Shown here one piece after another: positions 26,205 to 34,812 of a DNA stretch of 60,495 bases. The notes under the pieces were generated by a model. That model was not told the origin of the DNA and did not search any database. It worked only from the letters and a program-made list of their open reading frames with translations. The position numbers were made by a program, and so were the translations under genes. The stretch comes from a virus: positions 1 to 60,495 of the IMG/VR virus record IMGVR_UViG_3300020202_000083. One strand, given 5' to 3'. Numbering within the stretch: the stretch's first letter is position 1; the number at the start of each line of letters is the position of its first letter.

Positions 26205-28939
26205 CGCAGCCGGTTTACCCGAGTCTGTTGCCACAGAACGCGCCTTCGCTGCTGACTGGCGGCGCTCCTGGCGCGCCTCTGCCGGTGGCACCGCAAGGCG
26301 CTCGCGCTCTTCTTGAGCAGCGCGCAGCACAAGGTGCATTCAGTGAGCTCGACGAACGCAAGCGCGTCGAAGAAGAGGCCGCGCGTCAGCACGCCGCAAG
26401 CCAGGCCCGCTGGGGCGACGGGCGCGGCGCAGCGGCGACAGGTCTCACCTACTTTACGAAAGGGGTGCTCGACGTTGTGCTGGCCCCGGGAGCACTCCTT
26501 GGGGCCACACTCGAAGGTGTCGGCTGGCTCGCTGACAGCGAGGGACTAGAAGACTTTGGGCGAGATCTTGGGAGAGCATCGAGCGGCCGAGAGGCGCTCT
26601 CTGCCCTGACAGCCGCCCCTGAGGCACTGTCGGCACTGGCCAGCACGCCTGATCGTGCACGCGACCGCAGCGCGCTTCACTCCTACGAATCCGCTCGAAA
26701 AGACCTGGCCGCGCAGGCCGAAGCTTGGCCGCTTCTTTCTACCGTGTCGGCGCTCGCCGGCGAGGCCGCAACGGGTTTAGCGCTGGGAGGGCTCGCGACC
26801 GGGGCCAAGGGGCTCGTAGGCGTTGCCGCGTTCGAGGGCGCCAGCGGCGGTGCGCAGACGGCCTACGAACGCTCGGCTTCGTATCGCGATGTCTTGGCCG
26901 CAGCCGGAACCGGGGCACTGCTGGCGACTGGGCTAGCCTGGGGTGGTGAAGCTGCCGTGGGCGCCCTGCAGCGCCGCGGTGCACGCATCGAAGCTGCGCG
27001 CTCTGCGTTCGGTGAGGTCGCTGAAGCAGAGACCAAGGCGGCGGCTCGGACAGGCGCGAAGGTCCCGGTCGACAAGGCCGGGGGGCGTGAAGCGCAGTCT
27101 GTGATTTCTGAGCTCGAAGCTGCGCGGGAAACAGCTCACAAGGCGGTCAAGGCTGCCGGCGATAACCCGATCAAGCGTCAGAGCGCTTTGCAGGAGGCGC
27201 TCGGCACAGTTCGCGCAGAACTCGCCGAGAAGGCCGGCAAGTTCCAACCCGAACGCTGGACCAGCCAGACACCGACGCCGCTGCAACGCGTGCTCTACAG
27301 GACGGAACTGCTCGACAGGATAGCTGATGATGTGGCTACTGCAGCGAGCCACTCGATCCGCACTGCACCGGACTTCAGCTTTCAGGTCTCCCCCAAGCAT
27401 CTCACGCGCGTACTCAAAAATGCCGACGGGCCCGCCGCGATCGGTTCGCTACAACAGCGGATCGCTGCTGGTATTCAGGAGGCCCCACATACCGAGCTAG
27501 CGGGTGCTGTGGTGACCGACCTGCGCGCGACCTTCGCGCGTCTCGCCGAGGCTGAGCTGCCCGAGGCATTTGTCGAGAGCCATAAGCTTTCGCAACGGCT
27601 CATGGCTGTGGCCGCCCGGGGCGACGAGCTTACGGCCGCTTACGCCAAGCGACAGGCAGGGAGTCTTGCGCAGACCCTCTCAAGCGAGTCGTTCGGCACG
27701 GCCGGCAAGCTCTACGGCGACGCTCTTCAAACGGCCTCGGAGCGAGCGGCGAAACTAGCAGACGCGAAGCTTGTGCGTGAGGCGCTTCGCACGGCAGACC
27801 TCCGCGGCAATCTCCCTGCTATCGCCCGAGAGCACTCTGACACAGTAGCAAGGGCTCTGGACGCACAGGCGAAGCTAGCGGGCCGCTCAGCACCGACGGC
27901 CGCGGTGGCGGATCTGCACGAGCTAGAACGGCTGCTCACTAAAGCTGAAGAGGCCGCTACGCTTGACGGTGGCCCAGTGAGACGGGTGGTCGATTGGTTC
28001 CGCAACAAGGCCGAGGACAAGGCCGCAAACGCCGTGAGTGCGGCCGTTGGCGGCGCCATCGGCGGCTACCCTGGTGCAGCTGCCGGTTACCTCGTTTCGA
28101 GCTTTCTGCGCCCTCGCATGGGCAGCATTCTCGGCGCTGTCCGGAACGCTGCGCGTCGTGGTGGTCGCGGCATCCAGAAAGCAGTCGCGCGAACCGGCAA
28201 ACCCGCCAACGAGTACCTGCAGGCGCTTGCTTCTGACCTCGGCGAGAACGCAACGCTCGACACGATGGCGACCATACGTCCCAGCGCATTGAGTGGCCGC
28301 GCCGTCGCACAAAAGGAAAAGCACGCTCAATTCGAGGCCAGAACTGCCGCACTTGCTCGCTTGAGCACCGACACGAGTGCACTCGATCAGCCGCTACAGG
28401 CGCTCGATTCCATCATTCCGAGCTCGAGTGCGCTCGCAGCCGCTGAGATTGCCGGCAAGATGCAGACTCTGATCGCGGACTGGCCCAAGTCATCGACCGA
28501 TTTTCGCGGGCGGAGCAGTGGCAAGTCCTCGGACGAGATCCGCAAAGCGAGCGCCATGTGGGAGGCGACCTTTGACCCCGGAAGTGTGTTCGAAGAGCTA
28601 GCCGCTGGGCGTCTCGATCCGGAGAAAGCACGTTACGTCTGGAAGCAATACCCAGGACTGAAGCAAGCGGCGCAGATGGCGCTGCTTGACGTGTTTCATA
28701 ACCAGCTGAGCGAAGAAGAGCTTGCGGCAGTGCCGGAGACGGTCGTGTCGCAGCTCGATCGCTTTCTCGATCTTGAGGGAGCGCTTCAAGAGACGCTCAG
28801 GCCGGAGTTCGTTCAGGCCGTGACCGCTATCGCTGAGCAAGCAGCGTCCAAGCAAAAGCCTACCGTCAAGAAGCCGCTCGACTTGCCTACTAGCAGGCCG
28901 ACACCGATGCAGAGAATTTCAGGGCAGCGCAAAGGATAA
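26201..28939 (+). CDS. Large internal virion/ejection-type protein
   Basis: 912 residues, Ala-rich (GTG start in a GTGA overlap). Several hydrophobic Ala/Gly segments occur in the first 250 residues (GVLDVVLAPGALLGATLEGVGWL; AGEAATGLALGGLATGAKGLVGVAAFEG; AAAGTGALLATGLAWGGEA) and one near 610-630 (AVGGAIGGYPGAAAGYLVSSFL), with coiled coils between. This is the pattern of the largest podovirus ejection proteins that build a channel across the envelope. No lytic enzyme motif was seen in it. Confidence 0.6.
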   Translation: MTQPVYPSLLPQNAPSLLTGGAPGAPLPVAPQGARALLEQRAAQGAFSELDERKRVEEEAARQHAASQARWGDGRGAAATGLTYFTKGVLDVVLAPGALLGATLEGVGWLADSEGLEDFGRDLGRASSGREALSALTAAPEALSALASTPDRARDRSALHSYESARKDLAAQAEAWPLLSTVSALAGEAATGLALGGLATGAKGLVGVAAFEGASGGAQTAYERSASYRDVLAAAGTGALLATGLAWGGEAAVGALQRRGARIEAARSAFGEVAEAETKAAARTGAKVPVDKAGGREAQSVISELEAARETAHKAVKAAGDNPIKRQSALQEALGTVRAELAEKAGKFQPERWTSQTPTPLQRVLYRTELLDRIADDVATAASHSIRTAPDFSFQVSPKHLTRVLKNADGPAAIGSLQQRIAAGIQEAPHTELAGAVVTDLRATFARLAEAELPEAFVESHKLSQRLMAVAARGDELTAAYAKRQAGSLAQTLSSESFGTAGKLYGDALQTASERAAKLADAKLVREALRTADLRGNLPAIAREHSDTVARALDAQAKLAGRSAPTAAVADLHELERLLTKAEEAATLDGGPVRRVVDWFRNKAEDKAANAVSAAVGGAIGGYPGAAAGYLVSSFLRPRMGSILGAVRNAARRGGRGIQKAVARTGKPANEYLQALASDLGENATLDTMATIRPSALSGRAVAQKEKHAQFEARTAALARLSTDTSALDQPLQALDSIIPSSSALAAAEIAGKMQTLIADWPKSSTDFRGRSSGKSSDEIRKASAMWEATFDPGSVFEELAAGRLDPEKARYVWKQYPGLKQAAQMALLDVFHNQLSEEELAAVPETVVSQLDRFLDLEGALQETLRPEFVQAVTAIAEQAASKQKPTVKKPLDLPTSRPTPMQRISGQRKG

Positions 28940-28953
28940 AAAGGAGAAGCGCC

Positions 28954-29409
28954 ATGAGTTTGGTTGAATACGAAGCGAACAATGTCATTCCGCCGCTAAA
29001 GAACAGCGACGCAATGAAGAGTCAGGCCTGTGTGGTGGTGAGCACTGCCGGGATCGTGCAAGGGCTGTCGGGACTGTTCGGGAACTCCCTCGGCGACGGG
29101 CACTTTCTCACCCTCGAGGCTGACGGGACAAAGATTTATGTCGCGTTCTCGCCGAACAGTTCGGGCAGCATCAACCCAGCAGCAACGGGTAACGGGGCAA
29201 CTATCTGCTATCCCATTCCTGATGGGGTGATGATGTCCGTGCGTCCCATTGCTGGCAGGGAAGTCGGCACTGGGATCGCGACGATGTGCCGTTATGACTT
29301 CTTGCACGCGCGCGTACCCACGACGGCCGCTGTGGCCACGGGCTACCTTAGGATCTATCGCAGCAGTCTGGCGCCGACCCAAGACGCTGGGGAGTTCAGG
29401 GCACCATGA
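28954..29409 (+). CDS. Hypothetical virion protein, 151 aa
   Basis: Strong ribosome binding site (AAAAAGGAG) 9 bases before the ATG; a rare non-overlapping gene here, suggesting high expression. Beta-rich product (KIYVAFSPNSSGSINPAATGNGATICYPIPDGVMMSVRPI). Similar in style to small tail or head-decoration proteins; no named family. Confidence 0.6.
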   Translation: MSLVEYEANNVIPPLKNSDAMKSQACVVVSTAGIVQGLSGLFGNSLGDGHFLTLEADGTKIYVAFSPNSSGSINPAATGNGATICYPIPDGVMMSVRPIAGREVGTGIATMCRYDFLHARVPTTAAVATGYLRIYRSSLAPTQDAGEFRAP

Positions 29410-30125
29410 GACGGGTAGCAAATGGACCTGGTATTCCCGGCGCTCCTCTACAGTGGGCCACTGCTGGCTTCCCGTCGAATGGGAAGCTAGGGAGACTCGA
29501 GATCATCGAGCTGTTCACCCTGGCCGCCTCGTTGAATGGCATGAACAGCAGCGCTAGCGGCACTGGCGCCACTTTCACCGACGACGAGACCGAAAGCGGC
29601 CGTATTGGTATCGCGAACTGCCGGACGGGCACGACCACCACAGGCCGCGCTGGCGTCATCTCTCGAGCAGACACGGTGCTGTTTGGCGGCGGTCGGCATC
29701 GTATTCGCTGGGACACAAAAGCTGCCCACCTGAGCGACGGCACGGATACGCTTACGGACAGGCTGGGCTTTCTGGACTCGATATCTGGCGAGCCCACGGA
29801 CGGCTGCTATTTCCGCTACACGCACGGCACGAACAGCGGCAAGTGGGAAGCCGTCACCCGTGCCGCTGGCGTCGAGACTGCGACGGATACGGGCATCGCG
29901 GCGTCTACTAATTGGGTTTGCTTCGAGATTGAAGTGAACGCGGCCGGGACCAGCGTCGTGTTCTACATCAACGGCTCCGTCGTCGCGACGAACACCACGA
30001 ACATCCCTACCGGCGGTAACCGCACCGGTTTCGGCGCTGGGGTCATCAAGTCTGCCGGCACCAATGACCGTGAGTTCCGCCTGGACACGATGGCCTACAG
30101 CTTCGAGCCGACGTCGCCGCTATGA
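29406..30125 (+). CDS. Lectin-like (ConA-fold) virion protein
   Basis: 239 residues, beta-rich, starting in an ATGA overlap. The middle and C-terminal parts look like a jelly-roll sandwich (HRIRWDTKAAHLSDGTDTL...YFRYTHGTNSGKWEAVTR...WVCFEIEVNAAGTSVVFYINGSVVATNTTNIP). This pattern is common in phage receptor-binding or fibre-tip proteins. Assignment by fold pattern only. Confidence 0.6.
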   Translation: MRRVANGPGIPGAPLQWATAGFPSNGKLGRLEIIELFTLAASLNGMNSSASGTGATFTDDETESGRIGIANCRTGTTTTGRAGVISRADTVLFGGGRHRIRWDTKAAHLSDGTDTLTDRLGFLDSISGEPTDGCYFRYTHGTNSGKWEAVTRAAGVETATDTGIAASTNWVCFEIEVNAAGTSVVFYINGSVVATNTTNIPTGGNRTGFGAGVIKSAGTNDREFRLDTMAYSFEPTSPL

Positions 30126-30469
30126 CCCGGCTAGCCCTCCTCCTGCTCTCGTGCGCGGACGCCTCCGTCCACATGCCCGACCCGTTTAGCGACTGCAACC
30201 GGGTCGAGGTGGCCGCGTACACGGCAGGAGACGAGTGCATCCGACTCGAGGACACGAACGGGCGGACGCTGTTCAAGCTCTCGACCAGTGAGAGCTGCGG
30301 CGGGCCGCCCTGCATCACGATTCACCCCGGCGAGACGGCGTACGCGCTCGAGCTCGACCGGTTCATTGCTGAAGCCGCCGATTGGACTGTCCAGACTGGA
30401 CCTTGCGAGTCACTCGGCGAGTGCTGCGCGGACTTCTACGAACCATGTGGGGGCCCGTGCTGCTGGTGA
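30122..30469 (+). CDS. Cys-rich putative lipoprotein, 115 aa
   Basis: MTRLALLLLSC carries a short lipobox-like end (LLSC), so the mature protein could be lipid-anchored. It contains 11 cysteines, with a cluster at the C-terminus (ECCADFYEPCGGPCCW). First gene of the lysis-type cassette. Position would suit an outer-membrane spanin subunit, but no Rz/Rz1 similarity is visible. The signal segment is unusually short. Confidence 0.5.
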   Translation: MTRLALLLLSCADASVHMPDPFSDCNRVEVAAYTAGDECIRLEDTNGRTLFKLSTSESCGGPPCITIHPGETAYALELDRFIAEAADWTVQTGPCESLGECCADFYEPCGGPCCW

Positions 30470-30476
30470 GACTCAT

Positions 30477-30548
30477 ATGCGCGCCCTAGCTCTCATAGCC
30501 CTACTCCTCATCAAACGCAGCCGCCTGCGCGGCCTGCTCTGGAGGTAA
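30477..30548 (+). CDS. Tiny hydrophobic peptide, 23 aa
   Basis: ATG at 30477 to stop at 30548. Sequence MRALALIALLLIKRSRLRGLLWR: one short hydrophobic segment followed by a basic end. It ends 3 bases before the next start, inside the lysis cassette. Could be a small lysis-timing peptide or not translated at all. Confidence 0.3.
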   Translation: MRALALIALLLIKRSRLRGLLWR

Positions 30549-30551
30549 CCA

Positions 30552-30734
30552 ATGCCGCCATCCACCGAACACCTGAGCCGTACGCCTCGCGTTACCAGAA
30601 CCAACATGACGGCAGTCGCCGTTGTGCTCCAAGCTGTTGCCCCGGTCGTTCCGGAGCCGTGGGGCTACGTGCTAACTGCACTCGCCTGGCTGCTGGCCGG
30701 CGGCGCGCATATCCCGCAACCGGGCCAGCGGTGA
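30552..30734 (+). CDS. Holin-like candidate, 60 aa
   Basis: Preceded by GGAGG. One or two hydrophobic stretches (TAVAVVLQAVAPVVPEPWGYVLTALAWLLAGG) with a basic N-terminus. It overlaps the cell-wall hydrolase gene by 4 bases. Size, hydrophobicity and context suggest a holin, but these features are not specific. Confidence 0.45.
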   Translation: MPPSTEHLSRTPRVTRTNMTAVAVVLQAVAPVVPEPWGYVLTALAWLLAGGAHIPQPGQR

Positions 30735-31351
30735 CCGGCGAGGAGTTATACGCGCGGCAGGCCCTCGTACAGCGCCTGCTGGACTGGGCCTGTGACGGCG
30801 AGCGCGGCGTCAGCGAGGACCACCCGCATTACGTCGACGTGACCGAGGGCAGGGACGTGGGCGCCATGCGCGCGAAGTACAGCTCTTGCGGCGACCTTGC
30901 ACACTGGCTGCTCTACCGTCTCGGCTGCCGCGCCCCGTGGGTCAACCGCAAGGAGCACCGCGGATGGAAGGTTGGCGCGAATGTCTCGCTACTGGCGACG
31001 GCTCCGCAGTCCGTCCGGCAGCTGCCAGTGCCCGGCTCGCGCTTCGAACCTGGTGATGTGCTCATCGTGTGGAACGACACGCAGGGCAGGGACGCCCACG
31101 TGATGGTCTGCTACGAGCACAGGCCCGACCTCGCGCGGCTCGTGGTCAGCGAGTACGGGCAGCCGGGCGGGCACACGCGCAAGCGCCTGATGGTCGCGCA
31201 GAACGGACTGCTTTGGATTGGCACCCGCAAGCTCCAGCGCTGGTTGCCGCTTCACCTGGTTCTCGCAAACACTGAAACGGCAGGGGTGTCCCTGCCATGG
31301 GCCGCCGACACCGACCCAGCCCCAGCACCCGAGGGGGAGGACGATGCCTGA
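30731..31351 (+). CDS. Cys/His peptidoglycan hydrolase-like endolysin
   Basis: 206 residues from a GTG overlapping the previous stop. SSCGDLAHWLLYRLG (Cys53) and PGDVLIVWNDTQGRDAHVMV (His123) match the Cys and His positions of CHAP or NlpC/P60-type endopeptidases or amidases, with the GDV...AHV pattern of that fold. No signal peptide, so it would need a holin. The last 20 residues are acidic and Pro-rich. Lies at the end of the late region, where endolysins are usual. Confidence 0.65.
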   Translation: MTGEELYARQALVQRLLDWACDGERGVSEDHPHYVDVTEGRDVGAMRAKYSSCGDLAHWLLYRLGCRAPWVNRKEHRGWKVGANVSLLATAPQSVRQLPVPGSRFEPGDVLIVWNDTQGRDAHVMVCYEHRPDLARLVVSEYGQPGGHTRKRLMVAQNGLLWIGTRKLQRWLPLHLVLANTETAGVSLPWAADTDPAPAPEGEDDA

Positions 31352-31583
31352 CCGCACCCGCGCACAAATTACCGCCGAGGGTTTCCGCGAAATCGACTCC
31401 CGACTGGAGCGGATGGAAACCATGCTCGCGGATATCCGTCGCATCATCGTGGACCTGGCTGACGGCCACTCAGAGCATCGCCACGCGACCAGGGACGCGG
31501 TGGACCGGCTTGGCACCAGGGTCAGGGCGCTCGAGCTCGTAGTGCCGCAGAGGGGGGTGGCCAATGGCAACGGGGGAGAATAA
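31344..31583 (+). CDS. Small coiled-coil protein, 79 aa
   Basis: Overlaps the hydrolase gene by 8 bases. Predicted coiled coil (GFREIDSRLERMETMLADIRRIIVDLADGH). No membrane segment. A possible lysis-accessory or tail protein; function not known. Confidence 0.5.
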   Translation: MPDRTRAQITAEGFREIDSRLERMETMLADIRRIIVDLADGHSEHRHATRDAVDRLGTRVRALELVVPQRGVANGNGGE

Positions 31584-31899
31584 GAGCCGCCTCGGGCAGC
31601 TTGCCGACGAGCTGGAGGGCATCGACGCAGACGAAGTCACCGGTACGAACATTCAGGCTCTGCCCGGCTCGACCGTTGTCGTCACCACCGGCAAGCACCA
31701 GGCACTCAGTCCCGACGACCTACCAACGAGGCCCGACATGATGATACCGCCGAAGCCTGACAGTACTGCGCCGAAAGCCCGCTTTGCCCTCGCTGTGCTC
31801 GACCGGATTCAGCCGCCGTGGTTACGGGTCCCGGTGGTCCTCGCTGTCATCGGAGCTGTCGTGTTCCTGGTCGAGCGGGGTGTGCGGCTGTGGCCGTAG
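31564..31899 (+). CDS. Membrane protein with C-terminal TM helix, 111 aa
   Basis: Long soluble N-terminus, then LRVPVVLAVIGAVVFLVERGVRLWP as a single C-terminal transmembrane segment. Last gene of the rightward late region. A C-tail-anchored protein in a lysis cassette could be a holin or spanin-type component. Its 3' end overlaps that of the opposing gene by 78 bases. Confidence 0.5.
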   Translation: MATGENKSRLGQLADELEGIDADEVTGTNIQALPGSTVVVTTGKHQALSPDDLPTRPDMMIPPKPDSTAPKARFALAVLDRIQPPWLRVPVVLAVIGAVVFLVERGVRLWP

Positions 31900-32130
31900 C
31901 CAGTAGAAGTACAGCGGTTCTCTGTTCAGGTCACGTATAGTCGGCCCGACAATGCCGCAGCGATGGCACTTGCCGGCGTCGGTGTACATGGGCAGGAGCT
32001 CACGCTCAGCGTCAGTCAGGCAGTTGCCGCAGACATAGGCCATCCTCGCCACTGTATCACCACTCTTGCTGGACTGCTCGGCGCACTCCTCGCAGATGTA
32101 GCCGTAGTATGATTCGCACCGGCAGCCCAT
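31822..32130 (-). CDS. Zinc-ribbon protein, 102 aa
   Basis: Start chosen at ATG 32130, which shares a base with the previous stop. Many CxxC pairs (CRCES, CEECAE, CGNCLT, CHRCGI) suggest two zinc ribbons. The acidic C-terminus (DQEHDSSDDSEDH) is encoded in the region overlapping the opposing late gene. Last gene of the leftward early operon. Function unknown. Confidence 0.6.
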   Translation of the reverse strand: MGCRCESYYGYICEECAEQSSKSGDTVARMAYVCGNCLTDAERELLPMYTDAGKCHRCGIVGPTIRDLNREPLYFYWLRPQPHTPLDQEHDSSDDSEDHRDP

Positions 32131-32345
32131 CACCCCGACCCGCCCCGGTCCCGATTGCCGAGGATCCGCTTGGCCTGCGCGAGCGCCCAGCTGGCTTGAG
32201 CCAGTGACGGACCGATGTCGTCGCACTTCAGGCCGGCCTTAAAGAGCTCCCACGGATTGGTGATGGTCAGCACCTTCGGGCCAAGAGCGACGATTCGCCT
32301 GGTGAGCTCGTCAGCCGTCGCCGCGTAGTCGTTGCTGGTGCTCAT
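32130..32345 (-). CDS. Hypothetical protein, 71 aa
   Basis: ATG at 32345 overlaps the stop of the upstream gene by 4 bases. Soluble helical product. No family recognised. Confidence 0.6.
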   Translation of the reverse strand: MSTSNDYAATADELTRRIVALGPKVLTITNPWELFKAGLKCDDIGPSLAQASWALAQAKRILGNRDRGGSG

Positions 32346-33109
32346 GTCGCCCCGCCGCGGGCTTGGCCGGTGCCTGACCCGTCGCAATGCTCGCACCAAA
32401 GGCCGGCGTTCGTCTGGCCCCAGCCCCCGCACGCCCCGCACACCTCCCCGCCCCGCTCGGGTGGCTCGTCATTGCGGGCAAATTCCGGCGCTTCCCTTTC
32501 GCGCTCGGCAATCTCGGCCATGCGTGCCTCGTGCTGCTTTTGCTGCTCGTCAACGGCCTGCTGCCATGCCGGCTCGCCCGCCTCCCCCGGGCTTGCGGCG
32601 AGGGTGGCTAGCGGCGTCGTGGATAGCTGCACACCGGATGCTCTCACGGCCGCTTGCAGCATCTCGGCAAGGCCCCTCGGGTTGACGCGCACGTTGACGC
32701 CGTCCGCTATCAGGCACTGGTTCGCCGCGTGTGTCGCCTCGAATGCCAGCGCTCGGAGCTTTTCGCTCAGCTCCGCCACGCGCGACCGGAGCCGGTCGGC
32801 TTCGGCCTTGGTCCTGATGACGTGGTCACGTAGCCGCCAGGCGTCGCACGGAACCTCGTCTAGCTTGTCGCCGAAGTGTTCGCACATCTGCGCCACGTAG
32901 CCGCAGAGCTCATCGAACAGCGCCTTGTAGTTCGCCGCCGTGTTCTTCAGTACCTCGACCGCGGCGGCCTGGTCGGCGCGGCCTAGGTTGTATATTGCCC
33001 GAAGTAGGGTCGGCTGCGCGGTGCCATCAATTGGCCACCCAGGCGGATAGTACGCCTCCAGCGCATCGCCATAGGCCTTGCTCAGCTCTTCGTCCGTCCG
33101 TGTCGTCAT
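32342..33109 (-). CDS. Coiled-coil protein with DnaJ-type zinc finger, 255 aa
   Basis: The central part is helical (RLRSRVAELSEKLRALAFEATHAANQC). The C-terminus has CGACGGWG and CEHCDGSG, the CxxCxG repeats of DnaJ central domains, here only two and without a J domain. The family is not named; a protein- or nucleic-acid-binding role is possible. Confidence 0.6.
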   Translation of the reverse strand: MTTRTDEELSKAYGDALEAYYPPGWPIDGTAQPTLLRAIYNLGRADQAAAVEVLKNTAANYKALFDELCGYVAQMCEHFGDKLDEVPCDAWRLRDHVIRTKAEADRLRSRVAELSEKLRALAFEATHAANQCLIADGVNVRVNPRGLAEMLQAAVRASGVQLSTTPLATLAASPGEAGEPAWQQAVDEQQKQHEARMAEIAEREREAPEFARNDEPPERGGEVCGACGGWGQTNAGLWCEHCDGSGTGQARGGAT

Positions 33110-33122
33110 GGTCGTTTCCTCG

Positions 33123-33719
33123 CTAGCTCGCCTTCAGCTTCTCAATCGAGCGCACGACCTTGGCCATGTCGCCCTTGTAGTGACGGACGCGACCCCACAT
33201 CTCGTGATAAGTCACGGCGAACCGGTCGGCCCATTCTGCTACCGGCAACGTCTCACCCTGCCAGGTGGCCAGGTTGTTGTTGCGCTTGTTGCGACCGTTC
33301 TTCTTCTTGGTCGACCACTGCACATTGCCGGGCTCGTAGTCGCCAGCGTTGTCTTTGCGGTCTAGCTCGTAGTCCGGGCCAGGACACTCGCCAACGTCGG
33401 CGACGAACGTCCAGAAGTCATCGTTCCAGGCCGCGCACACCCGCACGCCTCGGCCACCGTAGCGCGGATAGTCCTTGTGCTTCACGTCGTAGCAACGTGC
33501 GCGCATTCCCTTCCAGCGCTGGTACAGTGGATGTTCCGTTGTCTTGATGCCTGGCACGCGCGCCGCCAGCTTGCGTTTTGCTCGCTGACGCAGGTCTAGG
33601 GGAACACCGAGGTCAGCGCGCTTGGCCAGCGTGCTCTCTGGGATATCGAGTCGCTTCGACCACTCAGAGAGTGTCAGCGTTTCGCCGTTGAAGGTGATAT
33701 AGCGGGCTGGTCTGCTCAT
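33123..33719 (-). CDS. HNH/AP2-type homing endonuclease-like protein
   Basis: 198 residues. HPLYQRWKGMRARCYDVKHKDYPRYGGRGVRVCAAWND and LDRKDNAGDYEPGNVQWSTKKKNGRNKRNNN follow the pattern of a wide phage family of HNH-like proteins with AP2/NUMOD elements. The N-terminal and C-terminal segments resemble helix-turn-helix elements that recognise DNA (LSEWSKRLDIPESTLAKRADLG; VAEWADRFAVTYHEMWGRVRHYK). The usual catalytic His pair is not obvious, so it may be a DNA-binding or inactive version. Confidence 0.65.
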   Translation of the reverse strand: MSRPARYITFNGETLTLSEWSKRLDIPESTLAKRADLGVPLDLRQRAKRKLAARVPGIKTTEHPLYQRWKGMRARCYDVKHKDYPRYGGRGVRVCAAWNDDFWTFVADVGECPGPDYELDRKDNAGDYEPGNVQWSTKKKNGRNKRNNNLATWQGETLPVAEWADRFAVTYHEMWGRVRHYKGDMAKVVRSIEKLKAS

Positions 33720-33991
33720 GGCTCACTCGGGGGAACCGCTGTTTTTCTGCGGCGCCGTGGGCGGGTTTTCTCGGGGGCTCCCAGTAACCCGCGCAAGCCT
33801 AGCCACCGCTGGGCGTGCGCCTGTGCTTCGGGGTCCGGTGGTGAGTCGGTCCAGCGCTTGCGGTAGCTCCGGTGCTCTCCCTCGTGGCCATCTTCCAGGA
33901 TGCAAAACCACGCTGTGGCCTTGCCGTTGCGACTCCGGAAAGCGTACGCCGGGCACTGCTTGCGCTTGAACGGCTCAAGTGGCTTTGTCAC
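33716..33991 (-). CDS. Hypothetical protein, 91 aa
   Basis: Start GTG at 33991 in a GTGA overlap. Central segment KRKQCPAYAFRSRNGKATAWFCILEDGHEGEHRSYR resembles small phage proteins with a CxxxxH-like metal site. The C-terminus is very basic. Function unknown. Confidence 0.55.
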   Translation of the reverse strand: MTKPLEPFKRKQCPAYAFRSRNGKATAWFCILEDGHEGEHRSYRKRWTDSPPDPEAQAHAQRWLGLRGLLGAPEKTRPRRRRKTAVPPSEP

Positions 33992-34233
33992 GAGCGTGCC
34001 CCGCGTAGCAGCGCGGCGGTTGCTTCGATGTGCCACCATCGCTCCAGCCCAGGAACAACGTCGACTGCGCGACGGACCAGCGCGCGCAAGCGCTCGATTT
34101 CCTGGTCGCGCCACGCTAACTGCGCCGCGATCTCAGACTTTTCATGTAGCCCCTCCGCGGTCATCGCTTCCACGTGACGGCAGTAGTGCGGTTCCAGGGT
34201 CATCGGGTCCACGTCCGGATAGGTCCTGCTCAT
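33988..34233 (-). CDS. Hypothetical protein, 81 aa
   Basis: ATG at 34233 with GAGGAAA upstream. Helical, with a likely short coiled coil (KSEIAAQLAWRDQEIERLRALVRRAV). Overlaps the next gene by GTGA. No family recognised. Confidence 0.55.
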   Translation of the reverse strand: MSRTYPDVDPMTLEPHYCRHVEAMTAEGLHEKSEIAAQLAWRDQEIERLRALVRRAVDVVPGLERWWHIEATAALLRGARS

Positions 34234-34256
34234 AGTTTCCTCACTAGTCTCGGCCG

Positions 34257-34532
34257 CTAGCGCGGCTCGCTGTTTTGCTCGGCGTTCGAGCGGTCGTTTT
34301 CTTGGGACGCCCCTGCAACACAACCGTGCGGGTAACAGGTCAGCACGTACACGCCGCGGCGCGCTGGCGGCCCATAAAACACCTCGCAAAGTTCGTCATC
34401 CCGCAAGGTGCCGTAACAAGTCACTGCGACGCCCTGCAGTCCGTTCAGCTCCGCCCACTGTCGGGCCTTCTCCGTGTGCTCGGCGTCGGGAAAGCAGCCT
34501 ACCAGGGCGAGTGCTACGAGTAGGTGCCTCAC
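34257..34532 (-). CDS. Putative lipoprotein, 91 aa
   Basis: Starts at GTG 34532 overlapping the previous stop. MRHLLVALALVGC is a compact signal peptide with lipobox LVGC. The mature part has four further cysteines (TCYG, LCEV, TCYP, GCVA). Probably lipid-anchored in the envelope; a role in superinfection exclusion is possible but not shown. Confidence 0.55.
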   Translation of the reverse strand: MRHLLVALALVGCFPDAEHTEKARQWAELNGLQGVAVTCYGTLRDDELCEVFYGPPARRGVYVLTCYPHGCVAGASQENDRSNAEQNSEPR

Positions 34533-34780
34533 GACCGCCCCTCGCTGTTCTCGGCGGGCGGTTCGTCGGGCCTGCTGCCGGGCTGACGGACGTACGCCTC
34601 CACACCCCGCACCAGCGGTAAGTCCTCGATGTAAAAGATATCGTCGCAGTGGTGGAACGTTGTGCCGTTCGCTATTAGCTGGCACAGCCGCTGCTGAGGC
34701 GCAGCAAGCCAAGCCGCGTACAGCCGCTCAATGACAGCGCGCTTCTGCTCGGGCGTTTCAGCTCTGTCGTTCATGGCCAT
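34529..34780 (-). CDS. Hypothetical protein, 83 aa
   Basis: ATG 34780 with a GGAGAAA site upstream; a second ATG lies two codons later. Helical N-terminal half, Pro-rich C-terminus. No family recognised. Confidence 0.55.
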   Translation of the reverse strand: MAMNDRAETPEQKRAVIERLYAAWLAAPQQRLCQLIANGTTFHHCDDIFYIEDLPLVRGVEAYVRQPGSRPDEPPAENSEGRS

Positions 34781-34812
34781 GGTTTTCTCCCTAGCTTCGG
34801 ACGCTAGCGGGT

